Assembly (NCBI GenBank): GCA_963575745.1
Contig: CAUYUJ010015028.1
Coordinates: 112,501 to 176,500, forward strand
DNA: 64,000 bases
From: Prorocentrum cordatum
Taxonomy: Eukaryota; Sar; Dinophyceae; Prorocentrales; Prorocentraceae
Direction: 5' to 3'
Below, piece after piece: positions 40,435 through 51,813 of this stretch (the stretch's first letter is position 1; each line of letters opens with the position of its first letter). The notes under the pieces are model-generated. The model was not told where the DNA came from. It searched no databases and saw only the letters and a list, made by a program, of their open reading frames with translations. A program made the translations under genes and the position numbers.

Positions 40435-42964
40435 ATGATCGACCCACGAACCCGGAAAGGAATGTAGAACTGTAACACATGGCAGCGTTTTCAAAGACAT
40501 TTGATTGGGTGACGGGCAAATGCAATACTGAAGGTATCGATCTTGATGTACCGCGCCGAAATCAGTGCTGTGCTGCGCCGTGCTGAATTGCGATGTGCCA
40601 TGGCGCGACTGTGCTCTATAGCCTCGTGGATCGAGTCCTCCTTTGCATCCGAGTCCTGACCGAACTGATCTGGATCTTAAGCTCGAGCTGCCTGAACACA
40701 TAGTAGCTGCCCCAGAGCTAATGGACAGAGGAACATGCCAGGAGGATGCGCCGCGAAACGTCCCAAGGGATGCGCCAGGCGACGTGCCAGGGGACGTGCA
40801 ATGGGGTCGCACCGCGGGACGTGCCAAGGGGACGCGCTACGGAACGTGCCAATGGATGTGCCACGGGATGTGCCAGGGGACGCGCCACGCGACGTGCCAG
40901 GGGGACTCGCCAAAGGACGCCCCACGGAACGTGCCAAGGAACGTGCCAAGTTGCAATGCTGAGTGTATCGACCTTGATGTACCGTGCCGAAATCAGTGCT
41001 GTGCTGCGCCGTGCTGAATTGCGATGTGCCATGGCGCGATTGTGCTCTATAGCCTCGTGGATCGAGTCCTCCTTTGCATCCGAGTCCTGACCGAACTGAT
41101 CTGGATCTTAAGCTCGAGCTGCCTGAACACATAGTAGCTGCCCCAGAGCTAATGGACAGGGGAACATGCCAGGAGGACGCGACGCAGAACGTCTCAAGGG
41201 ACGCGCCAAGCGACGTGCCAAGGGACGTGCCATGGGGACGCACCGCGGGACGTGCCAAGGGGACGCGCTACGGAACGTGCTGGGCCACGCGACGTGCCAG
41301 GGGGACTCGCCAAAGGACGCCCCACGGAACGTGCCAAGGAACGTGCCAAGTTGCAATGCTGAGTGTATCGACCTTGATGTACCGTGCCGAAATCAGTGCT
41401 GTGCTGCGCCGTGCTGAATTGCGATGTGCCATGGCGCGATTGTGCTCTATAGCCTCGTGGATCGAGTCCTCCTTTGCATCCGAGTCCTGACCGAACTGAT
41501 CTGGATCTTAAGCTCGAGCTGCCTGAACACATAGTAGCTGCCCCAGAGCTAATGGACAGGGGAACATGCCAGGAGGACGCGACGCAGAACGTCTCAAGGG
41601 ACGCGCCAAGCGACGTGCCAAGGGACGTGCCATGGGGACGCACCGCGGGACGTGCCAAGGGGACGCGCTACGGAACGTGCTGGGGACAAGCGTTTCGCTC
41701 GAGACATCCTATCAAAATTATCGGAATTCCTACCCGCGGGACGCTGCACGCGCGAGACATCCTCTGAATTCTTGCGAGCGGGACGTGAAAACAAGCATTT
41801 CACCTGAGACATTCTTTGAAGTCTGGCCCCCCCACGAGGCCACCGCTCGAGACATCCTCCAATTTTGCAAAACCAGCGTTTCGCTTGAGACATCCTCGAC
41901 AAATTAGGAAAAACGAGCGTTTCGCTCGAGACATCCTGTCAAAATCCAAAGAAATCCAAATACCCGCGCGCGGGACGCGGCACGCGCGAGACATCCTGGG
42001 AATTCCTGCGCGAGGGGCGCGTTTCCGTGTCGCGGTCGGCTCTGCAAAACCAGCGCGTCGCTCGAGACATCCCCAACAAATTCTGAAACCAAGCGTTTCG
42101 CTCGAGACATCCCCAACTCTGCAAAACCAGCGTCTCGCTCGAGACATCCTCAACAAATTCTGGAAAAAACAAGCGTTTCGCTCGAGACATCCTCAAATTA
42201 CACTACACCCGCGCCCCCAGGGGCCACGATCCCTCGTAAATTACGCTACCTCAGCGCTCCCGGGGCCACGATCCCTCGTAAGGGCTCCTGGGCCCTCCTT
42301 GGACCTCCTGGGCCCTCCTGGGCTCTCCTGGGCCCTCCTGGGCGAAGTCAAGGTCCGAAAACACATGGGACTTGCCACATTTCTGGAATTCCGTGCCACC
42401 CCTCACGCAGATCGGCGGGGTCAGGGTCCAAAAACATAGGGGATTTGCAACATTTCTGGAATTCCGCGCCACCCCTCACGCAGATCGGCGGGGTCAGGGT
42501 CCAAAAACACATGGGATTTGACACATTTCTGGTATTCCGTGCCACACCTGACGCAGATCGGCGGGGTCAGGGTCAAAAAACACAGGGGATTTCTGCTATT
42601 TCCGAACTTATGCAACTTCAAGAATCCAAAACTCCGTTCCCAGCGCCGTTCCGGAGGCCGCGGTACCTCGTTATTTATCGAGCGAACGCGTTTACTTTGT
42701 TTTTTTATCGTTTAAAGTCGATGTCGGAACAAAAAGTGGACTTCACCTGTGAAATATCGAGGTTTCCTTAAAGGCAGTAAAATTCCAAGAGCACGATCTG
42801 CGTGAGGGGTGGCGAAAAATGGCCTTCGTCCTCACAGTTGAAATCCGCCGGCCCCCTTCGACTTCGTAATTTATCGCGCAAGAATTCCGCCGGCCCCCTT
42901 CAAGTAAAAACCGGTGGGTAAACCCACTAAAAGAGAACCCTGGGCTCGAGCCCTTTCCGGGAAA
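40435..42964. mobile_element. Composite repeat unit E4, about 2.53 kb
   Basis: Header ATGATCGACCCACGAA then CCCGGAAAGG; end CCTTTCCGGGAAAA. Three (a)+(b) modules, the last two in a 400-bp tandem that looks identical where compared. Next come the GCGTTTCGCTCGAGACATCC array (41690-42200), a novel tandem block of about 95 bp (CACCCCTCACGCAGATCGGC, 42400-42570), and the terminal module with CGCCGGCCCCCTTC repeats. The longest and most rearranged copy. Confidence 0.85.
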
Positions 42965-43389
42965 ATATGGTGACTCCTGTAATTTGTGTCTATTTATTTG
43001 TGTGTCCCAGGGCCCCTTCACTTGGGAAGCTCATGTTCCCTCCCTCCCCCCCTCGTGAGCGGGAAACGTGTCCAGATCCCCGCGTGACCACGGGATCGCG
43101 CCCGGGAATCCAGACCGAAAGGGCGTGGACGTCGGTGTTTGCGTCGCTAGCGACCCCCTCCTCCCGGCTCCCCTCCCCCACTTCTCGCCGCCGCCGTCCT
43201 CCCACCTGCCACCCGTCGGCGGCACGGGCAAGGTCGGTGGGCTCGGGGGGCGGGGGGGGGCGGCCGGGCCTCCGGCGAAGCCGCCCCTAGAACGAGAGGT
43301 GCAGACCTGGAAGGCAGGTTTTCGGGGGAAGAGCGGCGTTAGCACGAGTGGAGGGGAAGGATCAGGCGACCCCAATATGGATCAAGGGG
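42965..43389. other. Spacer; nothing recognised
   Basis: GC-rich, no gene. Confidence 0.35.
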
Positions 43390-43552
43390 GCGTGGATTAG
43401 CGACAGGTCCCGTTTTCATGAGAAATCGCTGGTTCCCGCCGCCGAGCGAGGCGGCACCGGCCGTTGGGAGGGCACCTCCCCCAATCCATGGATTTGGCGA
43501 CCGCGCGCCGCGCGCCAAGTCCATGGATCGCTAATCCATGTTTGCGCGCCCC
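43390..43552. repeat. Dispersed repeat Q, copy 1
   Basis: GGTCCCGTTT.CAT, CGCCGAGCGAGGCGGC, GGGCACCTCC, ATCCATGGATTTGGCGACCG and AATCCATGTTTGCGCGCCCC are shared in order with 49144-49303. CCATGGATTTGGCG pairs with CGCCAAGTCCATGG as a short hairpin. Confidence 0.8.
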
Positions 43553-44116
43553 CGGAAGGAACAGGGGGCCATGACCAAGAATGCACGCAGAAATGTGCCG
43601 ATGTTGGTCAGCTTCGATCTGGGTCAGCGTCAGCTCCGCGCATCATCCTCGCGAATCAGCGACGGCCAACATGAACCACGACCAAGACCGGCACGGACAA
43701 GATCCCGCGACATTCGGGAATATTCTGACCCGGGTCAATCCAGACCCCGGTCAGCATGAAACCAAAAAGTTGCAATGCAGGAAACACATGCAATGCAGGT
43801 CTTCGCAGGATCTTGCAGGATCCGGTGTCCTGGCTGACCCCCATTTGTATTGACCCCCGTCTCAAGGCTCCCGAGACATTTTGGTCATGGTCCTTGCTTG
43901 TCTTTCCTCCAGTGTCAACTGAGCACTCGCAGGCCCAGGCCCCTGGGACCTCGTGCGCCTCCGGCGGGTCTCTGAAAGGTTACGTCCCTGCCGAGTGTGT
44001 GTTTCTTCTGCCGCCTTCGAGGTGCCTCCTGTGTTCTCGGGAGGCGGTCCTCTTGCCCTCCCCCATCTGCGCACCGCTGACCCCCCCTTGTCCGCCCTCG
44101 GAGGTGACCTCGACGA
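43553..44116. other. Spacer; no gene recognised
   Basis: Includes CAGGATCTTGCAGGATC near 43809, a word also repeated at 20235-20365. Confidence 0.4.
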
Positions 44117-44302
44117 GGAGCAGCTCGCACAGCTCGCACAGCTCGCACAACTCGCACAGCTCGCACAACTCGAGCAGCTCGCACAACTCGAGCAGCTCGC
44201 ACAACTCGAGCAGCTCGCACAACTCGAGCAGCTCGCACAACTCGAGCAGCTCGCACAGCTCGGGCAGCTCGCACAGCTCGGGCAGCTCGCACAGCTCGAG
44301 CT
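44117..44302 (+). repeat. 18-bp minisatellite AGCTCGCACAACTCGAGC
   Basis: About ten units. On + it keeps an open frame reading EQLAQL repeats within a possible 184-codon ORF (43953-44507), which would form a long helix. The frame may simply reflect the unit length, so a gene is not asserted. Confidence 0.85.
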
Positions 44303-44808
44303 CCACGCAGCGCGAGTCTCAGCAAGAGCTGTTCAACCATCTTGGCGCAGAGGTGTCTGGTCACTTCCACGGTTGAGCTCCAGAGGCGATCAGTGTTGGC
44401 GGCGTGCTAGAGGGGGGTATGAGCAAGTCGGTAAGTTGCAGGGGGAATATCCCTACATATCCGGGACGGCGGGAACGCAAGATCTTGAACGATTTTGCGA
44501 TGGTTGATTTTGGTTTCGGTGCCGCGCTGGGCAAGGACGCACTACTTCTTGAAGACTGACGGTTGTCTTGACGCATCACTAGCGTGCCAAATTCAGAGAG
44601 GGCTAGCCCCGATGTTCCATCTTCCGCCGAGCAAGGCGAGGGGGTAGATGGGAGAAGGAGGGGGGGAGATGAGATGGAGGACTGAGTTTTTTCATTTGGG
44701 GCAGGCTTGTGGCTACAGCCAGAAGCAACCCAGAAACTCGTGAGGAGGCTGTCCACAAAGGTGTCCTGGGAATTCAGTGTTGAGCGAGAGGAGATGGATC
44801 TAGGCTTC
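44303..44808. other. Spacer; nothing recognised
   Basis: No gene or repeat family identified. Confidence 0.35.
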
Positions 44809-45022
44809 CTAGATGGGGTCCGAGTAGACGGGGTCGGAGGATCGCGGTGCATCGCCGATGCATCGGCGATGCTGACCGATGTCGAGCCCGATGTTCTCCA
44901 CGCCGATGGTGTCGAGACCTCGCCGACGCCGCCGACGCATCGCCAAAGCATCGGCGATGTGTCGCCGATGCATCGCCGATTCGGCGCGATCCTCCAACCC
45001 CATCTACTCCGACCCCATCTGG
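44809..45022. mobile_element. Fold-back element of the GATGCATC family, copy 2, 214 bp
   Basis: 44809-44846 and 44985-45022 form 38-bp terminal inverted repeats (34 of 38 matching, core AGATGGGGTC..AGTAGA). The interior is made of GCATCGCCGATGCATCGGCG words. No coding content. Clearest fold-back element in the window. Confidence 0.85.
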
Positions 45023-45797
45023 GAGGCCCCTCATGGACGGGCGCGATCTTCGGAGCAGGGAACCCCGTTTCTTCGTGAGTTCTGTCCGGAAGGCCTCCCG
45101 GTAGTATGGTGGCGCAGGGTGCTTGCTCGGAAGCCCTCCCCACCGTGCCTTCTCGGGGAGGCTGGCCCCGATTCCTCGCTCACGCCCCTTTGCCGTCACG
45201 CCGCCCGCAGCAGCACGCCGCCCTCGACCACTTGGCGTTCCGCCAGGTGGATCGACTACACTTACAGAGTGACCTTTCGCCGGAGTGACCTTTGGTGCGG
45301 GCCCATTGGGGTCCCCCGATCGCCGAGTGCGATGCGATACTGCGATACGTGTGTCTTGCGCGCTTGGGTTTGGTCCCCTTGCGGCTAGCTTAGCACATTC
45401 TGGCAATGCCTGCTAGCCCGCTATCTCGTGCGGTGGTTTTCGATCACACGCGTTTGGGCGCCCTTGCCCCGCCCCGCTTAATCCCCTCGTGCGGACACTT
45501 GTGCGGATACTGTCGCCACCACCGTCCGTCCTTTGGCTGCGCAGCCTGCGCACGCATACAGACACAAGCCGCGCACCAAAGGTCAGTCACTCGTGCGTGT
45601 AGCCGAGTATAATGGTGGACGCAGTGCCTGAACCCTCCAAATATTCGCCATGAAGGAAGGAGGCCCTGAGCGAAGTTCAGAAGAGGAACCACACAACTGT
45701 AGATGTATATATAATGTACACATTTAAATTTACGCATCCATGCTGCTCGTTTTGGAGATCCTTCGTCGTCACGGCTGGATTCTCCTCGAAAGTTTTG
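45023..45797. other. Spacer; nothing recognised
   Basis: Moderate GC with no coding motif or repeat family recognised. Confidence 0.35.
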
Positions 45798-45970
45798 ACG
45801 CGTCGTGTATCCCCACCAGTTGACACGCCCTCTGGACTTTTCCTTGCGGGCCGCCGAACAAAAAAGTGTCCCCACCAGTTTCCCCAGTCAGCCCGATTGA
45901 CACGCCCTCTGGACTCTTCCTTGCGGGCCGCAGATCGAAAAAAAGTATCCCCACCAGTCCCTGGTACCTC
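45798..45970. repeat. Tandem repeat of about 80 bp, two copies plus partial
   Basis: GACACGCCCTCTGGACT then TCCTTGCGGGCCGC then AAAAAGT.TCCCCACCAGT occurs at about 45821 and 45898. CAAAAAGTATTCCCACCAGT occurs again at 46324. Confidence 0.8.
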
Positions 45971-46450
45971 GCAGCTTGCCGATGTACATGCCCAGTCTGG
46001 GCACCCAATTCGACCTCCGACCGTCGGTTTACTTGGCTGCGGCCACCCTGGTACTTTCGCAGTAGTCCGGGGGCTCGCCCCCATGCACCTAATTCCCGTC
46101 TGCAGCTTTCCCTGGTTGCCGGTTACCCTGGCCGCCCGCTGCTCCGACTAGTTGCACATGGCTTCGGCAGTACTGGTGACCCGCGTACCGCTTGCCCTTT
46201 CCACTCGACGGCTCGCCGCTGAGGTGCTGCGTGAGGCTCTAGCCCACCGCTTTAGGTTAATTCGTCTGTGCGCGCCCCGCTCTGACTGGACTCGCCGCTG
46301 GCGCGCTTGCCTGCGGCCGCTGACCAAAAAGTATTCCCACCAGTCCATCCAGAAACGATGCCCAGAGGAGTTAGTGTGATAAGGGAAGTGGGAAAGCATG
46401 CAGAAGAACAAAGGGTGTGGGACGCCGTCCGCTACCCCAAGACGGGGAGG
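45971..46450. other. Spacer; nothing recognised
   Basis: Contains ATCCAGAAACGATGCCCAGA (46347), shared with 36920. Confidence 0.4.
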
Positions 46451-47130
46451 ATGGTGAAGGAGAAGGAGGAGGAGAAGGAGAAGAAGGGCGAAGAGGAGGA
46501 AGGAGGACGAGACAGTAGACAAGGAGGAGGAGGAGGAAGAGGACGAGGAGGAGGAGGAGGAGAAGGGGCATCTTGGCGAGCCCCGGGCCGTCTTTAAGCG
46601 TCTTGGGTGCCTCGGGCATCGTCTTGAGGTCTCTTGGGGATTTCTTGGGAGCTTCTTGGAGGCTTCCTGGATGCCTCTTGGGGCCGTCTGGGCGCCTCTT
46701 GGGGCCTTCCTGGTCCGCTCTTGGGAGCTCTAGGGGAGCTATTGGGGCCATCTTCGAGGGCATCGATCAAACAACAGGTGAGCTCCAATTAGCCTCCCCC
46801 TTCGGGAGCACCGAACATCGGGCCTCTCCTGGGGCTCTCTTGGGCCATATTGGAGCCATCTTGAGGCCTCTCGGGTGGCCATCGGAAGCGAAAAGGCGAG
46901 AACGCAACAACCATTTACATTTAAGTTTTGGGCCTCCTAGGTGCCTCCTAGGGGCCTCCTTGGAGGTCTTGGAGGCCACTTGGAACTGTATTGGAGCGTC
47001 ATGGGCTATCTTGAGGCATCTTGGAGGTCATCTTCGGCTCTTTGAGGCCCTCATGGAGCCATCTTGGGCGACAACGTACCCTCTGACACCTCGCGGGGCG
47101 CCCCGTCCAGGTCCAGGGAGGGGGTAAAGG
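46451..47130. repeat. (GGA)n tract and CTCTTGGGGGCC minisatellite family (locus 4)
   Basis: 46451-46560 GGA repeats; 46605-46760 and 46820-47060 minisatellite units. The conserved flank GCATCGATCAA (46761), island GAAGCGAAAAGGCGAGAACG (46887) and GGGGCGCCCCGTCCAGGTCC (47095) match the other loci. Confidence 0.8.
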
Positions 47131-47159
47131 GAAGGGGTCAAGCTGCCCACTCGCCCGCA

Positions 47160-47640
47160 AGCCGTCTAGCTCACCCCCACCCGCCCTCCCAACACAAAAG
47201 TAATGCCCGAGCCTGAGCATATTCAGCGGTCGTCTCTGGATGGGTAGCTACTGGGAACCAACACCGACCTCATGTGCGCGACGCTGGGGCGAGGTGCGCC
47301 ACGCGTGCCAGGCGCGCCACGCGTGCCAGGCGCGCCACGCGCGCCAGGCACCCCTGGGGCCCGAGCGTGACGTGACAGGCACGTCTGGTGCGCCAAATGT
47401 GCCACATGCTCCGCGTGCGCCAGGTGTGCCGCATACTCCAGCCGCGCCAGGTGCGCCACGTTCGGGGCACGTGCGGAGGGTGTCAGGTGCACCTGCGCAC
47501 GTGACAGCACACATCGGGAAACATGTCGGCCCCCACCATCCTTGTCGAAAACCAATGCCAATCATCGTACCTGGTGGGCCTGCGCACAGCAGGCCATACG
47601 CCACCATCACCGCCGTCGCTGTCAAAAACCACGTGACAGT
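47160..47640. repeat. Dispersed repeat N, copy 2
   Basis: GGGTAGCTACTGGGAACCA (47240), GCGCGCCACGCGTGCCAG-type minisatellite (47287-47350), CATCGGGAAACATGTCGGCC (47513). Counterpart of 24940-25405. Confidence 0.8.
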
Positions 47641-48125
47641 GATCGCGGGGTGGCCGCACATGATCCAGATTTAGCCGCGAGGAGCACTTTGTGTTGTTTT
47701 TGTTGGTCAGGAATGGTGGCCCTGCGCGCAGCAGGTAATATGCCGACAGCCCGCCGCTTAAACAAAAAAATAATACAGAGTGCTCGCGGGCCTCAAGAAC
47801 ATGATTCAAGACTTTGCCCAAAAGGTAGTTTGCATTGTTATTTGACAGGGATGGTGTGGTGGAGGGGCGCGCAACGGGTCGGCCGCGCATGCTCCAAAAT
47901 TGGAGGCAGAGTGTGTCTGTGTGTGTGAATGTGTGTGTTTGTGTGTGTTTGACAGGGAAGGTGTGGGTCCTCATTGTTCCTGGTTGGCCGCCGGTCGCCT
48001 GGGGGAGATAGTGTATTTTGATAGGGAACAGTGATCAACCCCTCCTCGAAGGGAAAGAAGGGGGTTTGAAAAGGAACCTCCCGAGACCGCCCACGCCCAA
48101 AGGGCTGGTGGGATTCTGGTCAGAT
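47641..48125. repeat. Dispersed repeat D, copy 2
   Basis: Same block order as 28457-28805, with an extra GCCCTGCGCGCAGCAGG block and a short (TG)n at 47914-47950. Confidence 0.75.
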
Positions 48126-49143
48126 CGCGCCCCAGAAGAGATCCTGGGAGTAGGGTTATCAATATCTTTTCGTTCCCCCGGAAGCGGGGCCTGGACTCGT
48201 AGGGTTGTGGAGGACGGTCAATGGAGAAGAAACATGTTGCCAAATAATTTCCATATGCCTCAATCATGTATAGACATGTTGCGAACCTTGAAACATATGT
48301 TCCTGATTGAAACATGTTCCACAAATTTTAAACATATTTGAACTCAACTATCAGATTGTTTAGGGTGTCTATTGCCATGGCATCCACAGCTCTAGGGGCC
48401 TTCACCAGAACCAGTCTTTCACCCCGGAGTCGTCTTGTGACAGTTCCAGAGGCCAGGGGTGGCGGCCCACGGGCCCCCCGGGGCTGCCATCGGGAGCGTC
48501 CAAGAGGGGCATGATGTCTGGATGGGAGGGACAGCCTGGCCCCAAGCTGGGGCCATGCTATCTCCCGTATTTCGGGCCTCCCTCCCATCACTTCCATGCG
48601 TCTCTTGGCCTCCTGCCCTGTGCCGCGCACGTGCCTCTGGCCACGAGTTGCGAAGCCCCTTCTCGCACACTGCCAGCTGGGGGTCAGGGTGGGATCTGGA
48701 CCAGAAATATTCCGGGGGGGGGCAAGAGCACAGGTCTGGAAGGTGGGGGCGCCAGGCCAGGTGGTGACCAGGTGGTGGCCAGGTGCGGGATAAGGGTTGG
48801 ATTCGGGGCAGAAGTTGTCCGGTGGTGGCCCCCCCCCCGTTTGGTGGCGAGCAAGGGGGTGGAAGTGAGAAGGAGAGGCCTTCTCAGAAGACGGCGAGAC
48901 TTCCCAGGGAAGCCCCAGCGCCTTCTGAGAGGTTCTGTTGCGTCCTCGGGGAAGGCGTAGAAACCTTCGCAGAAGGCCGGGGAACTCCCGAGCTTGCAGA
49001 GACGGCCCTGTCCTTCTCGCTCAACCCCCTCGCTCGCCGCCGACCCAGGACCCGCTTCCCTCGGGGGATTCGCGCCTCTCGTGCAGCTGGTGGTGCGGTC
49101 ATGCCTCTCTCGGGCGATCGCAAACGTGGATCACGGGGGCGCA
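48126..49143. other. Spacer; nothing recognised
   Basis: No gene or repeat recognised. ACATGTT/AACATGTT words recur near 48229-48320. Confidence 0.35.
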
Positions 49144-49303
49144 GATCAGTGACGGGTCCCGTTTCCATTGGAAAAATCAAGGATTACGCCGCCGAGCGAG
49201 GCGGCGCCGGCCGCATTGTAGTGAGGGCACCTCCTCCGATCCATGGATTTGGCGACCGCGCGCCAAGTCTATGGATCGTTAATCCATGTTTGCGCGCCCC
49301 CGA
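49144..49303. repeat. Dispersed repeat Q, copy 2
   Basis: Counterpart of 43390-43552; see the shared blocks listed there. Confidence 0.8.
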
Positions 49304-49349
49304 CTCTCGGGGCCTCCGTGCGTCCTGCCCAGGCGGTGCCGTTGGGGGG

Positions 49350-49740
49350 GCTCTCCTCCTCCTCCTCCTCCTCCCCTCCTCCTCCTCCTCCTCTTCCTCT
49401 TCCTCCTCCTCCTCCTCCTCCTCCCCCTCCTCCACCTCCTCCTCCACCTCCCCCTCCCCCTCCTCCTCCTCCTCCTCCTCCTCCTCCTCCTCCTCCTCCT
49501 CCTCTCCTCCTCCTCCTCCTCCTCCTCCTCCTCATCCTCTCCCCCTCCTCCTCCTCCTCCTCCCCTCCTCCTCCTCCTCCTCCCTCCTCTCCTCCTCCCT
49601 CTCCTCCTCCTCCTCCTCCTCCTCCTCCTCCTCCCTCCTCCTCCCTCCCCTCCCCTCCTCATCCCCCTCCTCCCCCTCCTCCTCCTCCTCCTCCTCCTCC
49701 CCTCCCTCTCCTCCTCCTCCTCCCCTCCCCCTCCCCCTCC
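49350..49740. repeat. (TCC)n microsatellite tract, about 390 bp
   Basis: Lies on the 3' side of LINE-B (minus sense). Preceded by CCGTGCGTCCTGCCC (49316), also found beyond the other LINE-B-side tract at 58314. Confidence 0.95.
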
Positions 49741-49954
49741 CCCGCCTTCGCCCTCCTCGTCCTCCTCCTGCTGCTGCGCTCCCGCTAGCGGACCGCTGTC
49801 CGTAGTGTGCATCGCGGGCGCTCGCGGCCGCGGCCGCGCCCGATCTACCGTCGCCGTCGCTTGCCACCATACGATCATTCTCCTCCTCTCCTCATCGTAA
49901 CAAGGGGTAGGGAAGGGGCGACGGGTGCAGACAGCAAAAGACGCCGCCAACAGA

Positions 49955-49989
49955 AGAGCGGAGGGCCCCATGGGGGGGCCCTCCGCTCT
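49955..49989. repeat. Perfect 15-bp hairpin, 5-nt loop
   Basis: AGAGCGGAGGGCCCC at 49955-49969 pairs exactly with 49975-49989. Confidence 0.9.
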
Positions 49990-50009
49990 CCGTGGGGGGT
50001 GGCATGCCG

Positions 50010-50398
50010 CACGGCTCTCAATCGGTCGGCTGGTCCCACAGCGCGAGGTGCGCCGCGGGCTTTTCCTTGTTCGCGACGAAGAGCCATTGTTCCACGCGTT
50101 TGTGACATCAAACTCGTCGGCCCCGCTGTCGCCGCTGGTGGACAGCGTGGGCCCAACATATTCTCCAGATCCAAATTGCCCCAGTACGGGCCAGCACTCC
50201 ATCTCTTTGTTCACGCTGAACATAATGCTTTTGACCCTGGCAATCGGGAAAAGGAAACATTAAACCTCTAACAGCTGTCTCAATAAAGGTCGCCACTTTT
50301 CTTTGGGCCCCGTGGGCATCATATGTCGCCCACCAGGGATTGTCCATATTAACTTTGTTCAGGCATCCAATCACAGCGTAAGCCTTTCCTTCCAGCAT
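50010..50398 (-). pseudogene. LINE-B 3' coding tail
   Basis: LEGKAYAVIGCLNKVNMDN, then NPWWATYDAHGAQRKVATFI, then in another frame VNKEMECWPVLGQFGSGEYV. Position and composition suggest the last domain of the LINE protein. Function unknown. Confidence 0.45.
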
Positions 50399-50467
50399 GT
50401 ATTTGACCGTACTCGAATCAGAGCCACGTCCAATAATACCTACAGCATCAGAGCACCTTATATCAAA

Positions 50468-50947
50468 CTACAGCGCCTCCAGTACCCCAGTCAACATAAC
50501 CCGTCGTCCGTCCACGCACCCCGCCTCGTTATCCTCGCCATCAAAGAAAATGACATCCTCAGCTCCCCTTTCTTTGTCAAATACAATTCCATCAGTATCC
50601 CGGTACACCATAGACTGGGCCGAAATCGGGACTTGAAGTTCGGGAGGTGGTGGTTCGACGTGTTGCACTGATCGCCTTGTCCGACACCACCTCGGTCCTC
50701 TTATTGGTGATGTCATGGCCTTCGCCTCCGAGTATCCGTCAGCACGAAGTTTGACAACATTTTTACGATCGTTGTCGTCAAGTTCCGCTGCTTCATTTAC
50801 ACTCATTGTGTCAAATGATATCCTGAGCATGTCCAGGCAGTCCGTTCCACGAGATTTCAAATGATATATTAACCGAACTCTGGTATGAAAGTTCGTACCA
50901 CATCTTTGGCAAAGGCCGTCCTTGGCAAACAACCTGCAGTCACTCAA
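50468..50947 (-). pseudogene. LINE-B second C-terminal zinc finger and tail
   Basis: CRLFAKDGLCQRCGTNFHTR followed by VRLIYHLKSRG resembles a C2H2 finger (CxxC...H). It joins the upstream finger if one base is changed in a T7 run at about 50946-50952 on +. Confidence 0.65.
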
Positions 50948-51776
50948 AAAAACCGTGCGTCTTGGTGCGGTGTGTCCTCCATGCCCGATTAGATAAGAGT
51001 GCTATACCACAATCATAACAGACACACCGTGTTTCGTATTCGGTGGGGACAGGTCGAGGCGGAAGGAAACCACAGGGGTTCCGCTGCCAAACGTTGAGCC
51101 CAATTTCGTCCAGATACCACCCCACCTGTCTCTCCCATCCTTTCTTGCATAAGTGGATGTACCTCCGAGCGTCGCGGCGAATACGATTATTCCATTCGGT
51201 GATCGATCCAGGCAGTTGACCTCCACCATGAGCCAGGGTGAGCCATTGTAAATCCTCCATGGCACGCCCCAGCCATGTATCTTGCAAACCACCCATGTCC
51301 AGCAACGCTTGTAATGTCCGCGGCCCATGCTTACTTACCCGCTCGATGTACTTCAGCCTTCTGATCCGCCGTATGCATTCTTCTCCAACTCTTCTAGACA
51401 TGTATAATACCTGCATGTCACCGTAATGCACGTCACTCTGAGCCGCGTGTGTCAATCCAATTGCTGCCCGCAGGGATCGCATGTATGCAGCATGTACCCG
51501 TCTCTCATTGTGCTCTCCCAGTCCATACCAAAGCTTGACCTGTTGGACAAGTTTGGAACAAGCCAGCGGCTCGACGTACCGTACTTGTACGGATGATGAT
51601 ATAGCTTTCCTAGGGATAAGGGTCCGACGAACGGGCCCTAGTGCTTGATCATGCTTTTGTATCCTCCGCGTAAACTCTGGCCCTTGGTAACCATGAAAGG
51701 AAATAACTGCCCCCATGTGCTTGTACTGTCGTACCACCTGAAACTCGAAGCCATACTTGTCGTTCTTGAGCACCAT
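50940..51776 (-). pseudogene. LINE-B region after the RT, ending in a C2H2 finger
   Basis: QYKHMGAVISFHG matches the YLG-type motif after RT domain 7 in non-LTR elements. VRYVEPLACSKLVQQVKLWYG and AYMRSLRAAIGL then form the helical thumb/linker. The segment ends in a finger CYDCGIALLSNRAWRTHRTK. It presumably binds template RNA or target DNA. Confidence 0.8.
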
Positions 51777-51813
51777 CTCCTCACATCAGTATAGATGTGC
51801 CCTGAGTGTATCT

